The notes beneath the pieces were generated by a model. That model had not been told where the DNA came from. It saw nothing but the letters and a program-made list of their open reading frames with translations, and ran no database searches. Below, piece after piece: positions 20,454-29,015 of a stretch of 64,000 nucleotides of DNA. The stretch lies in the NCBI RefSeq assembly GCF_014207955.1, contig NZ_JACHLK010000007.1, positions 310,001 to 374,000 on the forward strand, in the 5' to 3' direction. The translations under genes and the position numbers were made by a program. This DNA is from Acidovorax soli (GTDB lineage: Bacteria; Pseudomonadota; Gammaproteobacteria; Burkholderiales; Burkholderiaceae_C). Positions within the stretch are counted from its first letter, which is position 1. Every line of letters begins with the position of its first letter.

Positions 20454-22277
20454 ATGGCCATGCGTTCCCACTACTGCGGTCTTGTGACCGAAGCCCTTCT
20501 GGGCCAAACCGTCACCCTCTCGGGCTGGGTGAACCGCCGCCGCGACCACGGTGGTGTGATCTTCATCGACCTGCGCGACCGCGAAGGCTATGTGCAGGTG
20601 GTGTGCGACCCCGACCGCGCCGAGATGTTCAAGACCGCTGAAGAAGTGCGCAACGAATACTGCGTACAGGTCAAGGGCGTGGTGCGTGCGCGTCCCAGCG
20701 GCACCACCAACGACAAGCTCAAGAGCGGCCAGATCGAAGTGCTGTGCCATGAACTCAACGTGCTCAACCCCTCGGTCACGCCTCCGTTCCAGATCGATGA
20801 AGAGAACCTGAGCGAAACCACGCGCCTCACGCACCGCGTGCTGGACCTGCGCCGCCCCTACATGCAGAACAACCTGATGCTGCGCTACAAGGTGGCCATG
20901 GAAGTGCGCAAGTTCCTCGACGCCAACGGCTTCGTGGACATCGAGACCCCCATGCTCACCAAGAGCACGCCCGAAGGCGCGCGCGACTACCTGGTGCCCA
21001 GCCGCGTGCACGATGGCCAGTTCTTCGCGCTGCCCCAGTCGCCCCAGCTGTTCAAGCAGCTCCTGATGGTGGCCGGCTTCGACCGCTACTACCAGATCAC
21101 CAAGTGCTTCCGCGACGAAGACCTGCGTGCCGACCGCCAACCCGAGTTCACCCAGATCGATATCGAAACATCGTTCATGGAAGAGCAGGACATCCGCGAC
21201 ATGTTCCAGGGCATGATCAAGACGGTGTTCCAGAACACGCTGGGCGTGGACCTGGGCGAGTTCCCGGTCATGACCTACCAGGACGCGGCCTTCCGCTTTG
21301 GTTCGGACAAGCCTGACCTGCGCGTGAAGCTCGAGTTCACCGAGCTGACCGACGTGATGAAGGACGTGGAGTTCAAGGTCTTCTCGGGCGCCGCCAACAT
21401 GAAGAACGGCCGTGTGGTCGCCCTGCGCGTGCCCGGCGGTGCCAAGGAAGGCGCCGGCCTGTCGCGCGGCGAGATCGACGCCTACACCGAGTTCGTCAAG
21501 ATCTACGGTGCCAAGGGCCTGGCCTGGGTCAAGGTCAACGACCTGTCCAAGGGCCGTGAAGGCCTGCAAAGCCCGATCATCAAGAACATCCATGACGCGG
21601 CGCTCAACGAGACCCTCCAGCGCACGGGCGCCCAGGACGGTGACCTGATCTTCTTCGGTGCCGACAAGGAAAAGATCGTCAACGACGCCATCGGCGCGCT
21701 GCGCATCAAGATCGGCCACAGCGAATTCGGCAAGAAGAACGGCCTGTTCGAGGACCGCTGGGCCCCGCTGTGGGTGGTGGACTTCCCGATGTTCGAGTAC
21801 GACGAGGACAACCAGCGCTGGAACTCGGTGCACCACCCCTTCACCAGCCCCAAGGACGGCCACGAGGACTGGATGGTCACCGCGCCCGAGAAGTGCATCT
21901 CCAAGGGCTACGACATGGTGCTCAACGGCTGGGAAATGGGTGGCGGTTCGGTCCGTATCCACCGTGCCGACGTGCAGCAGAAGGTGTTCGACGCGCTCAA
22001 GATCTCGCCCGAGGAAGCCAAGGAGAAGTTCGGTTTCCTGCTGGACGCGCTGCAGTACGGTGCGCCCCCGCACGGCGGCCTGGCCTTCGGCCTGGACCGC
22101 ATCGTGACGCTGATGACCGGCGCCGAGTCGATCCGTGACGTGATCGCCTTCCCCAAGACCCAGCGCGCCCAGTGCCTGCTGACCCAGGCCCCGTCGCCCG
22201 TGGACGAAAAGCAGTTGCGCGAGCTGCACATCCGCCTGCGCAACCCGGATGCCGTGAAGACGACGGCTGGGGCCTGA
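20454..22277 (+). CDS. aspS: Aspartyl-tRNA synthetase, probably non-discriminating (Asp/Asn)
   Basis: This 607-residue class II synthetase has an N-terminal OB-fold anticodon domain (about 1-110), then the catalytic core. It shows motif 2 ([20 protein letters not shown]), a GAD insertion domain around 290-410 and motif 3 ([10 protein letters not shown]). Positions His32 and Gly83 align with His31 and Gly82 of the Pseudomonas aeruginosa enzyme, residues linked there to charging of both tRNA-Asp and tRNA-Asn. A GatCAB transamidation route to Asn-tRNA is therefore expected elsewhere in the genome. The start MAMRSHYCG is chosen by homology; an upstream ATG at 20418 is not supported. A strong terminator follows. 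Confidence 0.95.
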   Translation: MAMRSHYCGLVTEALLGQTVTLSGWVNRRRDHGGVIFIDLRDREGYVQVVCDPDRAEMFKTAEEVRNEYCVQVKGVVRARPSGTTNDKLKSGQIEVLCHELNVLNPSVTPPFQIDEENLSETTRLTHRVLDLRRPYMQNNLMLRYKVAMEVRKFLDANGFVDIETPMLTKSTPEGARDYLVPSRVHDGQFFALPQSPQLFKQLLMVAGFDRYYQITKCFRDEDLRADRQPEFTQIDIETSFMEEQDIRDMFQGMIKTVFQNTLGVDLGEFPVMTYQDAAFRFGSDKPDLRVKLEFTELTDVMKDVEFKVFSGAANMKNGRVVALRVPGGAKEGAGLSRGEIDAYTEFVKIYGAKGLAWVKVNDLSKGREGLQSPIIKNIHDAALNETLQRTGAQDGDLIFFGADKEKIVNDAIGALRIKIGHSEFGKKNGLFEDRWAPLWVVDFPMFEYDEDNQRWNSVHHPFTSPKDGHEDWMVTAPEKCISKGYDMVLNGWEMGGGSVRIHRADVQQKVFDALKISPEEAKEKFGFLLDALQYGAPPHGGLAFGLDRIVTLMTGAESIRDVIAFPKTQRAQCLLTQAPSPVDEKQLRELHIRLRNPDAVKTTAGA

Positions 22278-22318
22278 GCGGGCAAGCCTGTCATCCCCAT
22301 GACCGGGCACCCCTGATG

Positions 22319-22354
22319 AAAGCGGCAGCGGCCTCGGGCCGGTGCCGCTTTTTT
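22319..22354 (+). terminator. Rho-independent terminator after aspS
   Basis: AAGCGGCA pairs with TGCCGCTT and continues inward through GCGGCC/GGCCGG-type pairing around a TCGG loop. TTTTTT follows immediately. It lies about 40 bases after the aspS stop and is one of the clearest terminators in the window. Confidence 0.8.
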
Positions 22355-22403
22355 CTTGGAGGGGCCCCCTGTGTTTCCTTTTCGAGTCGATCCGAGGTAT
22401 TCC

Positions 22404-23213
22404 ATGCGTCCTTCCGTGAGCGTTCCCTTCGTGCTGGCAGCGGCCGCGGCCCTGCTGCTCGCAGGCTGCGGTGAAAAGAAGACCGAGCTGGGCCAGGGCG
22501 GCTCGGTGGTCACCGGCTCGGCCGGCCCGGCCGGGGCCAAGGATGCCGCCAAGGAACTGACCCAGTGCAGCCAGCCCGTGGCCACGCTGGCGCTGGCCGA
22601 GAACCCGAACGGCTACACCATGTCCAGCAGCTACCAGTTGCCGGCTTCGCCCGTGCCGCTGATCCGGCTTATCGCCCAGCAGAGCGGCTGCTTTCGCATC
22701 GTCGACCGTGCGGCCGGCCTGCGCGGCACGGTGCAGGAGCAGGAGCTCAAGGACGCCGGCATCCTGCGCAAGAACTCCACAGTGGCCAAGGGCAAGGGCT
22801 ACGAGGCGCAGTACACGCTCACACCCAGCCTGACTTTCAGCGAGCAGGACGCAGGCCGCAGCATCGCCGGCATCATCGCCATGATTCCGGTGCTGCGTGA
22901 CATCGCCGGCCTGGTGGGGCTGGTAGAGCAGGTGAAGTTCAAGGAGGCTCAGACCGCCTTGCTGCTCACCGACAACGAGACCACCGAGCAGGTGGCGGCC
23001 GCCACGGGTGCTGCGCGCAGCACCGACCTGGGGGCGGCCGGCCTGCTCTGGGGCCGCATGGGCGGCGCGGGCGGTGCCGGCTGGAGCAATACCAACGAGG
23101 GCAAGGTGATCGCCGCTGCCTTCCTCGACGCGCACAACAAGCTCGTGACCCAGGTGCAGATGCTGCAGGCCAAGGAGCTGCCGCCCCCCGTGGCCACCCG
23201 CAGCAAGCCCTGA
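22404..23213 (+). CDS. Outer-membrane lipoprotein, CsgG/HfaB-like (tentative)
   Basis: The product is a 269-residue lipoprotein whose lipobox LLLAGC ends a typical signal peptide. The mature part has a nucleotide-free alpha/beta pattern, with IRLIAQQSGCFRIVDR and AGIIAMIPVLRDIAGLVG as recognisable segments. IVDR followed by EQELKDAGI recalls CsgG/HfaB-family lipoproteins, which form secretion pores or help build surface fibres. No curli genes are nearby, so the assignment is weak and the job is unknown. A GAGGT site precedes the ATG at 22404. Confidence 0.65.
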   Translation: MRPSVSVPFVLAAAAALLLAGCGEKKTELGQGGSVVTGSAGPAGAKDAAKELTQCSQPVATLALAENPNGYTMSSSYQLPASPVPLIRLIAQQSGCFRIVDRAAGLRGTVQEQELKDAGILRKNSTVAKGKGYEAQYTLTPSLTFSEQDAGRSIAGIIAMIPVLRDIAGLVGLVEQVKFKEAQTALLLTDNETTEQVAAATGAARSTDLGAAGLLWGRMGGAGGAGWSNTNEGKVIAAAFLDAHNKLVTQVQMLQAKELPPPVATRSKP

Positions 23214-23352
23214 GCAGGCCTTCGCGCCGCCGCGCGGGGACACGCACCCCGTGCGGGCCGGGCGTGCAATATGCCTGTTGGTCGATCGCCCGCCAGGCCG
23301 CACAATGCGTGCTCGGTCCTCGCCGGGACCCCCGCGCAAAGGACGATCACCC

Positions 23353-26028
23353 GTGTCTTCCCTTCCAAACTCTGCGGAGCAATGGCTGCGCTACATGCCC
23401 GCGGCGCAGCACCAGCGCCAGGAACTGCGCCTGGTCGAAAGCGCGTGGGACCAGCTGTCGCTGCTGTCCTCGCTGTCCCTGCTGTCCTCCAAGGCCTCGT
23501 CGGGCGGTGACCTGGCCCAGGCGCGCAGGGACTTTGCGGCGCTCTCGGGCGATCTGATGCAGGGCCTGGTGAACGAGGCCCTGAAGAACCGCAGCGCCGA
23601 TCTGGCGGCCCGCGCCCAGGTCTGCATCGATGTGCTGGTGCGCAACCTGTTCGAGCGCACCGCCGACATCGGCTTCTTCGCCACGGATGTGGGTGTGGCC
23701 GAGTACCTCGCGGACCCGGACCCGGCCCTGCGCCCCCTGGTCGAGGCGCGCCTGGCCGAGTACGCCAGCAAGTACTCCGTGTACCGCAACATCTTTCTCT
23801 TCGATACCGATCTGCAGCTGTGTGCCGGCCTGCGCCCGGTAGCTCCCGTGGGCGGGCTCGACCGGCTCGATGCCGATGGCGCCTTCCTGCGCTCGGTGCT
23901 GCAAAGCGATGCCGCCTATGCCGAGCACCATGCCGTGCATGGCTTTTGCGGCACCGAGGCCGAGACGCTGCTCTACGCGCGGCGCGTGCATGCCGGTGGG
24001 CGCATCGTCGGCGTGCTGTGCCTGGAGTTCAAGCTGGCCGACGAGATGCCGGCCATCTTCGACTCGGTGCAGCAGGGCGACGCCCAGGGCGGGGGCCTGC
24101 AGGGCAGCGATGCGGTGCTGGCCCTGGTCGATGCCCATGGGCGTGTGCTGGTCTCGGGCGATGCGCTGCAGCTGCCCACCGGCTGGGTGCTGCCCCAGGC
24201 CGGCAGCGCGGGCATCCACTGCGTGCGCCATGCCAGCCGCCGCTACCTGATGGCCGTGCGCGGCACCCAGGGTTTCCAGGGCTACCAGGGCCCGGGTTGG
24301 CGCGGAGTGGCCCTGCTGCCGCTGGACCTGGCTTTCGACGAGACCGCGCACGACGAGCGCAGCCCCCTGGCCGGCGAGCTGTCGGGCCAGGCGGAGCTGC
24401 TTTCGCAGGACCTGCGCGAGATCCCGCAGCGCTCGGCCGCCATCCTGGCGGCGCTGGAGCGGTCGGTCTGGAACGGGTTGCTGGAACTCAACCAGATCGG
24501 CGACGCGGGTGCGGACGGCCGGGATGCGGCCGCCCCGCGCGAGCTGCTGTTCGCCAAGACCCTGCTGTCCGAGATCGGCGCCACGGCGCGCAAGACCGCG
24601 CAGGCCTTCTCGGGTGCGCTGCAGGATCTGTATGGCGTGGTGCTGCGCTCGCTGCTGCGCGATGCCCAGGGCCGGGCTGCGCTGGCCATGCAGATCCTGG
24701 ACCGCAACCTCTATGAGCGGGCCAATGACTGCCGGTGGTGGGCGCTCGCCCCGCAGTTCGCCCGCACCCTCGCTGCGGGCACGGCAGGCTGCAGCCAGGC
24801 CACCTCGGTGCTGGAGGAGATCAACGGCCTGTATACCGTCTACGCCTGCCTGGTGCTGTTTGGCGTCGATGGCCGGGTGATGGCAGTGTCCCGGCCGGGC
24901 CTGGCACACCACGTCGGGACCCGGCTCGACGAGGACTGGGTGCAGCGCTGCCTGCGCCTGCGGGGCAGCCAGGCCTACACCGTGAGTCCCTACCAGGCCA
25001 GCCGCTTCTACGACCAGGGGCCGACCTTCGTGTATGCCGCCGCGGTGCGGGCCGATGTGGGCGATGGCATGGGCCGGGCCACTGGTCCGGTGCTGGGCGG
25101 CATCGCCATCGTCTGGGACGCTGCCAGCCAGCTCCAATCCATCCTCGACGATTGCGCCGTGGGCACGGGCACGCGCGACGTGCTGGCCTTCGTCGATGGC
25201 CAGGACCGCATCGTGCGCACCAGCGGTGACCCCGCCAGCCTGCAGCCGCCACAGGCCATTGCCACCAGCCGGCAGGGCGGGCGCTCGGTGGCGCTGGACG
25301 GCCAGCTGTACGGCGTGGGCCAGTCGCGCGGCCAAGGCTACCGTGAGTTCCGCAGCAGCGATGGCTATGACCACGGCCTCGGCTGCCTGGTGCTGCGCCA
25401 CCTGTGCGAGCGCCGCGCGCCGGTGCCTGCCGCGCCGCAGTCCGATGCGCACCTGGGCGCCGCCCGCGTGGGGGCCCAGCACCGCTTGCAGATGGCCACC
25501 TTCCTGGTCGGCACGCACTGGCTGGGTGTGGAAGCGGCCCAGGTGGTCGCCGCCGGGCCCGATGTGACGGTATTGCACGGTGGGGGATCGCGCCCGCCCT
25601 TTCTGGGCATGGCGCAGATCGGTGAGCGCGTCTACTCCGTGGTGGACCTGCGCAGCGTGGTGTCGACCGCGCCGGGCAGTGCGCCCGTGTCGCGCGCCGC
25701 CGACCTCCAGCGCCAGATGGTGCTGGTGCGCGTGCCGCTGGAAAATGGCAGCCAGGGCCACAACAGTGGGCGGGACTTCATCCTGCGTGTCGATGCACTG
25801 GGCGCCATGCTCGACCTCGACCGGCGGGAACTGCGTCCGGTGGGCATGGCAGCCGGGTCGGCAGGCACCGCGCTGATCGATGCCGTGGTTCCGGTCGCCA
25901 CCGCGGGCGACCAGCCTGGGCGCGGCCTGCTGTGCCGCATCTCGCCACAGTGGCTGCAGCAGTGCGCTCTGGGGGCGCTGGCCGACGGGCCCGCGCAGGA
26001 CGTTGGTGCACTGCTGGCTGCCGCATGA
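23353..26028 (+). CDS. Soluble protein with duplicated Cache-like modules and a CheW-like C-terminus
   Basis: This 891-residue protein starts at a GTG preceded by AAAGGA (23338-23343). Two halves repeat the same pattern. Residues 97-112 read RNLFERTADIGFFATD, then YSVYRNIFLFDTDLQL. Residues 451-464 read RNLYERANDCRWWA, then YTVYACLVLFGVDGRV. This fits Cache-type sensor modules in tandem. From about 714 to the end, MATFLVGTHWLGVEAAQVV and RVYSVVDLRSVV match CheW-type scaffold domains. No membrane helix, signal peptide or methyl-accepting domain is visible, so it is probably cytoplasmic. It may couple a ligand to a chemotaxis-like array. No che genes are nearby. Its stop overlaps nudB (ATGA). 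Confidence 0.75.
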   Translation: MSSLPNSAEQWLRYMPAAQHQRQELRLVESAWDQLSLLSSLSLLSSKASSGGDLAQARRDFAALSGDLMQGLVNEALKNRSADLAARAQVCIDVLVRNLFERTADIGFFATDVGVAEYLADPDPALRPLVEARLAEYASKYSVYRNIFLFDTDLQLCAGLRPVAPVGGLDRLDADGAFLRSVLQSDAAYAEHHAVHGFCGTEAETLLYARRVHAGGRIVGVLCLEFKLADEMPAIFDSVQQGDAQGGGLQGSDAVLALVDAHGRVLVSGDALQLPTGWVLPQAGSAGIHCVRHASRRYLMAVRGTQGFQGYQGPGWRGVALLPLDLAFDETAHDERSPLAGELSGQAELLSQDLREIPQRSAAILAALERSVWNGLLELNQIGDAGADGRDAAAPRELLFAKTLLSEIGATARKTAQAFSGALQDLYGVVLRSLLRDAQGRAALAMQILDRNLYERANDCRWWALAPQFARTLAAGTAGCSQATSVLEEINGLYTVYACLVLFGVDGRVMAVSRPGLAHHVGTRLDEDWVQRCLRLRGSQAYTVSPYQASRFYDQGPTFVYAAAVRADVGDGMGRATGPVLGGIAIVWDAASQLQSILDDCAVGTGTRDVLAFVDGQDRIVRTSGDPASLQPPQAIATSRQGGRSVALDGQLYGVGQSRGQGYREFRSSDGYDHGLGCLVLRHLCERRAPVPAAPQSDAHLGAARVGAQHRLQMATFLVGTHWLGVEAAQVVAAGPDVTVLHGGGSRPPFLGMAQIGERVYSVVDLRSVVSTAPGSAPVSRAADLQRQMVLVRVPLENGSQGHNSGRDFILRVDALGAMLDLDRRELRPVGMAAGSAGTALIDAVVPVATAGDQPGRGLLCRISPQWLQQCALGALADGPAQDVGALLAAA

Positions 26029-26510
26029 GCAGCCAGGCCACGGCGCGCCCCTTCAAGATACCGCAGTCCGTGCTGGTCGTGGTACACACGCCCGCGCGCG
26101 AGGTGCTGCTCATCCGCCGCGCCGACGGAGGGGAGCACTGGCAGTCCGTCACTGGCAGCAAGGACCGTGAGGATGAGGCCTGGGAGGCCACGGCCGCGCG
26201 TGAAGTGTGGGAGGAGACAGGCATCGACGTGCAGGCACCGGGCTGCGTGCTGGCCGACTGGTACCTGGAGAACGTCTACGACATCTGGCCCCAGTGGCGC
26301 CACCGCTACGCCCCGGGCGTGGTGTTCAACCACGAGCGTATTTTCGGCCTGTGCGTGCCTGTGGGCACGCCCGTGGTGCTGAGCCCGCGCGAGCATGTGG
26401 CGTACCAGTGGCTGCCCTGGCGCGAGGCGGCGGACCGGTGCTTTTCGGCATCGAATGCCGAGGCCTGCCTGTTGCTTCCTCGTTTCAGCGGCGCTGCGGC
26501 AGCACCTTGA
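26025..26510 (+). CDS. nudB: Dihydroneopterin triphosphate diphosphatase (Nudix)
   Basis: The product is a 161-residue Nudix hydrolase. The Nudix box spans SKDREDEAWEATAAREVWEETG, with the conserved Arg-Glu and Glu-Glu residues. SVLVVVHTPAREVLLIRRAD at the N-terminus and WQSVTGS match NudB, which removes pyrophosphate from dihydroneopterin triphosphate in folate synthesis after FolE. The start overlaps the preceding stop (ATGA). The 3' end overlaps the convergent LysR gene by 26 bases. folE is about 13 kb away, not adjacent. Confidence 0.87.
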   Translation: MSSQATARPFKIPQSVLVVVHTPAREVLLIRRADGGEHWQSVTGSKDREDEAWEATAAREVWEETGIDVQAPGCVLADWYLENVYDIWPQWRHRYAPGVVFNHERIFGLCVPVGTPVVLSPREHVAYQWLPWREAADRCFSASNAEACLLLPRFSGAAAAP

Positions 26511-27390
26511 CCAGGTGCTCGGCAAAGCCTTCGGCTGCCGGGGAGGTGGCGCGCTGCGTGGGGCTGTACAGGCATACGTAGCGCATGGCCTCGGGAGCGA
26601 GGATGCGCCGGCGCACCAGGCCCAGCGGCTTGGCCAGCGCACCCACGTAGTCGGGCGCCAGCGTGGCAGCGACATCGGCCGCGGCCAGGCCCAGCGCGGT
26701 GGAGATGTTGTCCACGATTTCCACGGGCGTCACGCGCTGCTCGCTGGGCAGGCCGGTGTGCATTTGCGCCACGCTGCGCTCGTGGTCGCGGCCCGCAGCC
26801 ACCAGGGGGTGGGCGTGCAACTGCTCCCAGGTCACGCTGCGCTGGCGCGCCAGCGGGTGGGTGGGGGCGCACCACAGCACCCAGGGGCTCTGGAACAGCT
26901 GGGTGCGCGCCACGTCCTCGCCGCAGGCGCGGTCCGGGCCCAGGGCCAGGTCGGCATCACCGCTGGCGACCGCGTCCACGAGCTTTTCCACCGGCACGTC
27001 ACGGATGTGGATGCGCACCTTGGGCCGGTCCGCCACGTAGGCCTTGATTGCGCGCGGCAGGATCACGCTGGCCACGACCAGCGGGGCGGCGATGCGCACC
27101 ACCCCCGCCGCGCGGTTGCGCACATCGCTGGCGGCCGACTGCGCCATGCGCAGGTGCTTGAGCACCGATTCGGCCGAGGCCAGGAACTCCCGCCCCGCGC
27201 TGGTGATGGCCACCCGGCGTGTGCTGCGCTCGAAGAGCTTGAAGTCGAGCACCTCCTCCAACTCGCCCACGAGCTGGCTCACGGCCGAGGGTGTGAGCGC
27301 CAGCCGGTCCGCCGTGGCGGTGAAGCTGCGCATCTCGGCCACGGTGACAAAGGCTTCGAGCTGGCGCAGCGTGAAATGGGGCAGGGACAT
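26485..27390 (-). CDS. LysR-type transcriptional regulator of the hpa-like operon
   Basis: This 301-residue regulator has an N-terminal winged helix-turn-helix (FTLRQLEAFVTVAEMRSFTATADRLALTPSAVSQLV, quoted in parts: recognition helix SAVSQLVGELEE) and a periplasmic-binding-like effector domain (VVRIAAPLVVASVILP onward). It is divergent from the FAD-oxidase/hpa genes, so it most likely controls them with a pathway intermediate as inducer. I choose the ATG at 27390: a TCTAAT box ends eight bases upstream. The ATG at 27396 is the alternative. It overlaps the nudB 3' end. Confidence 0.9.
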   Translation of the reverse strand: MSLPHFTLRQLEAFVTVAEMRSFTATADRLALTPSAVSQLVGELEEVLDFKLFERSTRRVAITSAGREFLASAESVLKHLRMAQSAASDVRNRAAGVVRIAAPLVVASVILPRAIKAYVADRPKVRIHIRDVPVEKLVDAVASGDADLALGPDRACGEDVARTQLFQSPWVLWCAPTHPLARQRSVTWEQLHAHPLVAAGRDHERSVAQMHTGLPSEQRVTPVEIVDNISTALGLAAADVAATLAPDYVGALAKPLGLVRRRILAPEAMRYVCLYSPTQRATSPAAEGFAEHLVKVLPQRR

Positions 27391-27398
27391 GGTCATTC

Positions 27399-27404
27399 AT
27401 TAGA
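27399..27404 (-). promoter_or_regulatory. -10-like TCTAAT eight bases before the LysR gene
   Basis: On the minus strand TCTAAT (5 of 6 to consensus) is followed by eight bases and ATG. A TTCTTA is found 16 bases upstream as a weak -35. No ribosome site is present, consistent with a leaderless message. Confidence 0.4.
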
Positions 27405-27411
27405 CCACCTT

Positions 27412-27439
27412 CACAATCCATAAGAAAGCATTGATTGTG
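27412..27439. promoter_or_regulatory. Inverted repeat, probable LysR operator
   Basis: CACAATC (27412-27418) and GATTGTG (27433-27439) are perfect inverted 7-mers with a 14-base AT-rich spacer. They lie in the divergent gap between the LysR regulator and the hpa-like operon, where an autoregulatory LysR site is expected. Confidence 0.5.
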
Positions 27440-27509
27440 GGGAGCAGGGTGGCTGCAGATACTTTGCGGCAAGCGCAAACGCGCCAGCAACGAGACAAGC
27501 AGCCAGCCG

Positions 27510-28988
27510 ATGACCGCCGATACCCACGCCGCCAGCCCCCTGGACTCCCTGCGCGCCGCCTACGCCGGCCGCCTGTGGAGCGAGCCCGCGGACATGGCCC
27601 CCTTCCTCACGGACTGGCGCGGCAAATGGACCGGCCCGGCCCTGGCGGTCGCCCAGCCGGCGGACACGGCCGAGGTGGCGCAACTGCTGGCCTGGTGCCA
27701 TGCGCACGGCGTGCCTGTGGTGCCGCAGGGCGGCAACACGGGGCTCTCGGGCGGCTCGGTGCCCGAGGCGGCGGGCCAGCACCTGCCGCTGCTGCTGTCG
27801 CTCACACGCATGCACCGGGTGCGCCAGGTCGATGCACTCAACAACACCCTGGTGGTGGAGGCCGGCGCCACGCTGCAGCAGGTGCAGGATGCGGCCCGCG
27901 CGGCGGGGCGCCTGTTCCCGCTGAGCCTGGCGGCCGAGGGCTCGTGCACCATCGGCGGCAACCTGGCCACCAACGCGGGCGGCGTGCAGGTGCTGCGCTA
28001 TGGCAATGCGCGCGAGCTGTGCCTGGGCCTGGAGGTGGTGACGCCCGAGGGCGAGGTCTGGAACGGCCTGCGCACCCTGCGCAAGGACAACACCGGCTAC
28101 GACCTGCGCGACCTGTACATCGGCTCCGAGGGCACGCTGGGCGTGATCACGGCCGCGGTGCTCAAGCTGTTTCCGCTGCCTGCCGCCCAGGTGGCCGCGC
28201 TGGTGGCCGTGCCTTCGCCGGGCGAGGCCCTGCAGTTGCTGGCACTGGCCCAGCAGCGCCTGGGCGCGTCGCTCACGGCCTTCGAGCTGCTGTCGGACAC
28301 CTGCCTGTCGCTGGTGCTGCAGCATGTGCCTGGCGCGCGCCGCCCGCTGGCGGAGGCGTCGCCCTGGTATGTGCTGCTGGAGGTCTCGGTGACCGGTGCC
28401 GAGGAGGGCGCCACCGACCAGGCGCAGCAGGCCATCGAAGGGGTGCTCGAAGCTGCGATGGAGGCGGGCTGGGTGGCCGATGCCGCGCTGTCGGCCACGC
28501 TGGCCCAGTTCGAGGCCCTGTGGGCGCTGCGCGAGAACATCTCGGAGGCGCAGGGCGCCGAAGGCCCCACCATCAAGCACGACATCGCGCTGCCGATTTC
28601 GCGCATCCCCGATTTCATTGCCCACACCGACGCCGCCGTGGCGGCAGCCTTCCCCGGCCTGCGCCAGGTGGTCTTCGGCCACCTGGGCGACGGCAACCTG
28701 CACTACAACGCCTCGCCGGCCATTTCCTCACCCGACGCTGCAGGCCGTGCCGCCTTTCTCGCGCTGGAGGCACCGCTCAATCGCCTGGTGCACGACGCCG
28801 TGCACGCCGCGGGTGGTTCCATCAGCGCCGAGCACGGCCTGGGCGTTTTGCGGCGCGACGAATCCGCCCGCTACAAGGCGCCGCTGGAGCTGCTTCTCAT
28901 GCAGCGCATCAAGGCCGCGCTCGACCCGGCGGGCCTGATGAACCCGGCCAAGCTGCTGCCCGAGACCCCTGTGGCCCATCGCCCCTGA
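27510..28988 (+). CDS. FAD-linked D-2-hydroxyacid dehydrogenase (GlcD/D2HGDH family)
   Basis: The product is a 492-residue flavoprotein. The N-terminal PCMH FAD domain shows VVPQGGNTGLSGGSVP and EGSCTIGGNLATNAGG. The C-terminal FAD-oxidase domain shows FGHLGDGNLHYN (His/Asp metal and substrate site) and AEHGLGVLRRDE. Closest families oxidise D-2-hydroxyglutarate, D-lactate or glycolate. As first gene after the LysR operator and 27 bases before the aldehyde dehydrogenase gene, it may oxidise a hydroxy-acid precursor or product of the aromatic pathway, but the substrate is a guess. The ATG at 27510 was chosen over an unconserved upstream start. Confidence 0.88.
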   Translation: MTADTHAASPLDSLRAAYAGRLWSEPADMAPFLTDWRGKWTGPALAVAQPADTAEVAQLLAWCHAHGVPVVPQGGNTGLSGGSVPEAAGQHLPLLLSLTRMHRVRQVDALNNTLVVEAGATLQQVQDAARAAGRLFPLSLAAEGSCTIGGNLATNAGGVQVLRYGNARELCLGLEVVTPEGEVWNGLRTLRKDNTGYDLRDLYIGSEGTLGVITAAVLKLFPLPAAQVAALVAVPSPGEALQLLALAQQRLGASLTAFELLSDTCLSLVLQHVPGARRPLAEASPWYVLLEVSVTGAEEGATDQAQQAIEGVLEAAMEAGWVADAALSATLAQFEALWALRENISEAQGAEGPTIKHDIALPISRIPDFIAHTDAAVAAAFPGLRQVVFGHLGDGNLHYNASPAISSPDAAGRAAFLALEAPLNRLVHDAVHAAGGSISAEHGLGVLRRDESARYKAPLELLLMQRIKAALDPAGLMNPAKLLPETPVAHRP

Positions 28989-29015
28989 TCTGCCATTCCC
29001 CTGGAGAAACGCCCC

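Noticed and set aside
20421..23339. 972-codon open frame on the minus strand
   Set aside because: It is antisense to aspS and the lipoprotein gene and crosses the strong aspS terminator. No recognisable domain.
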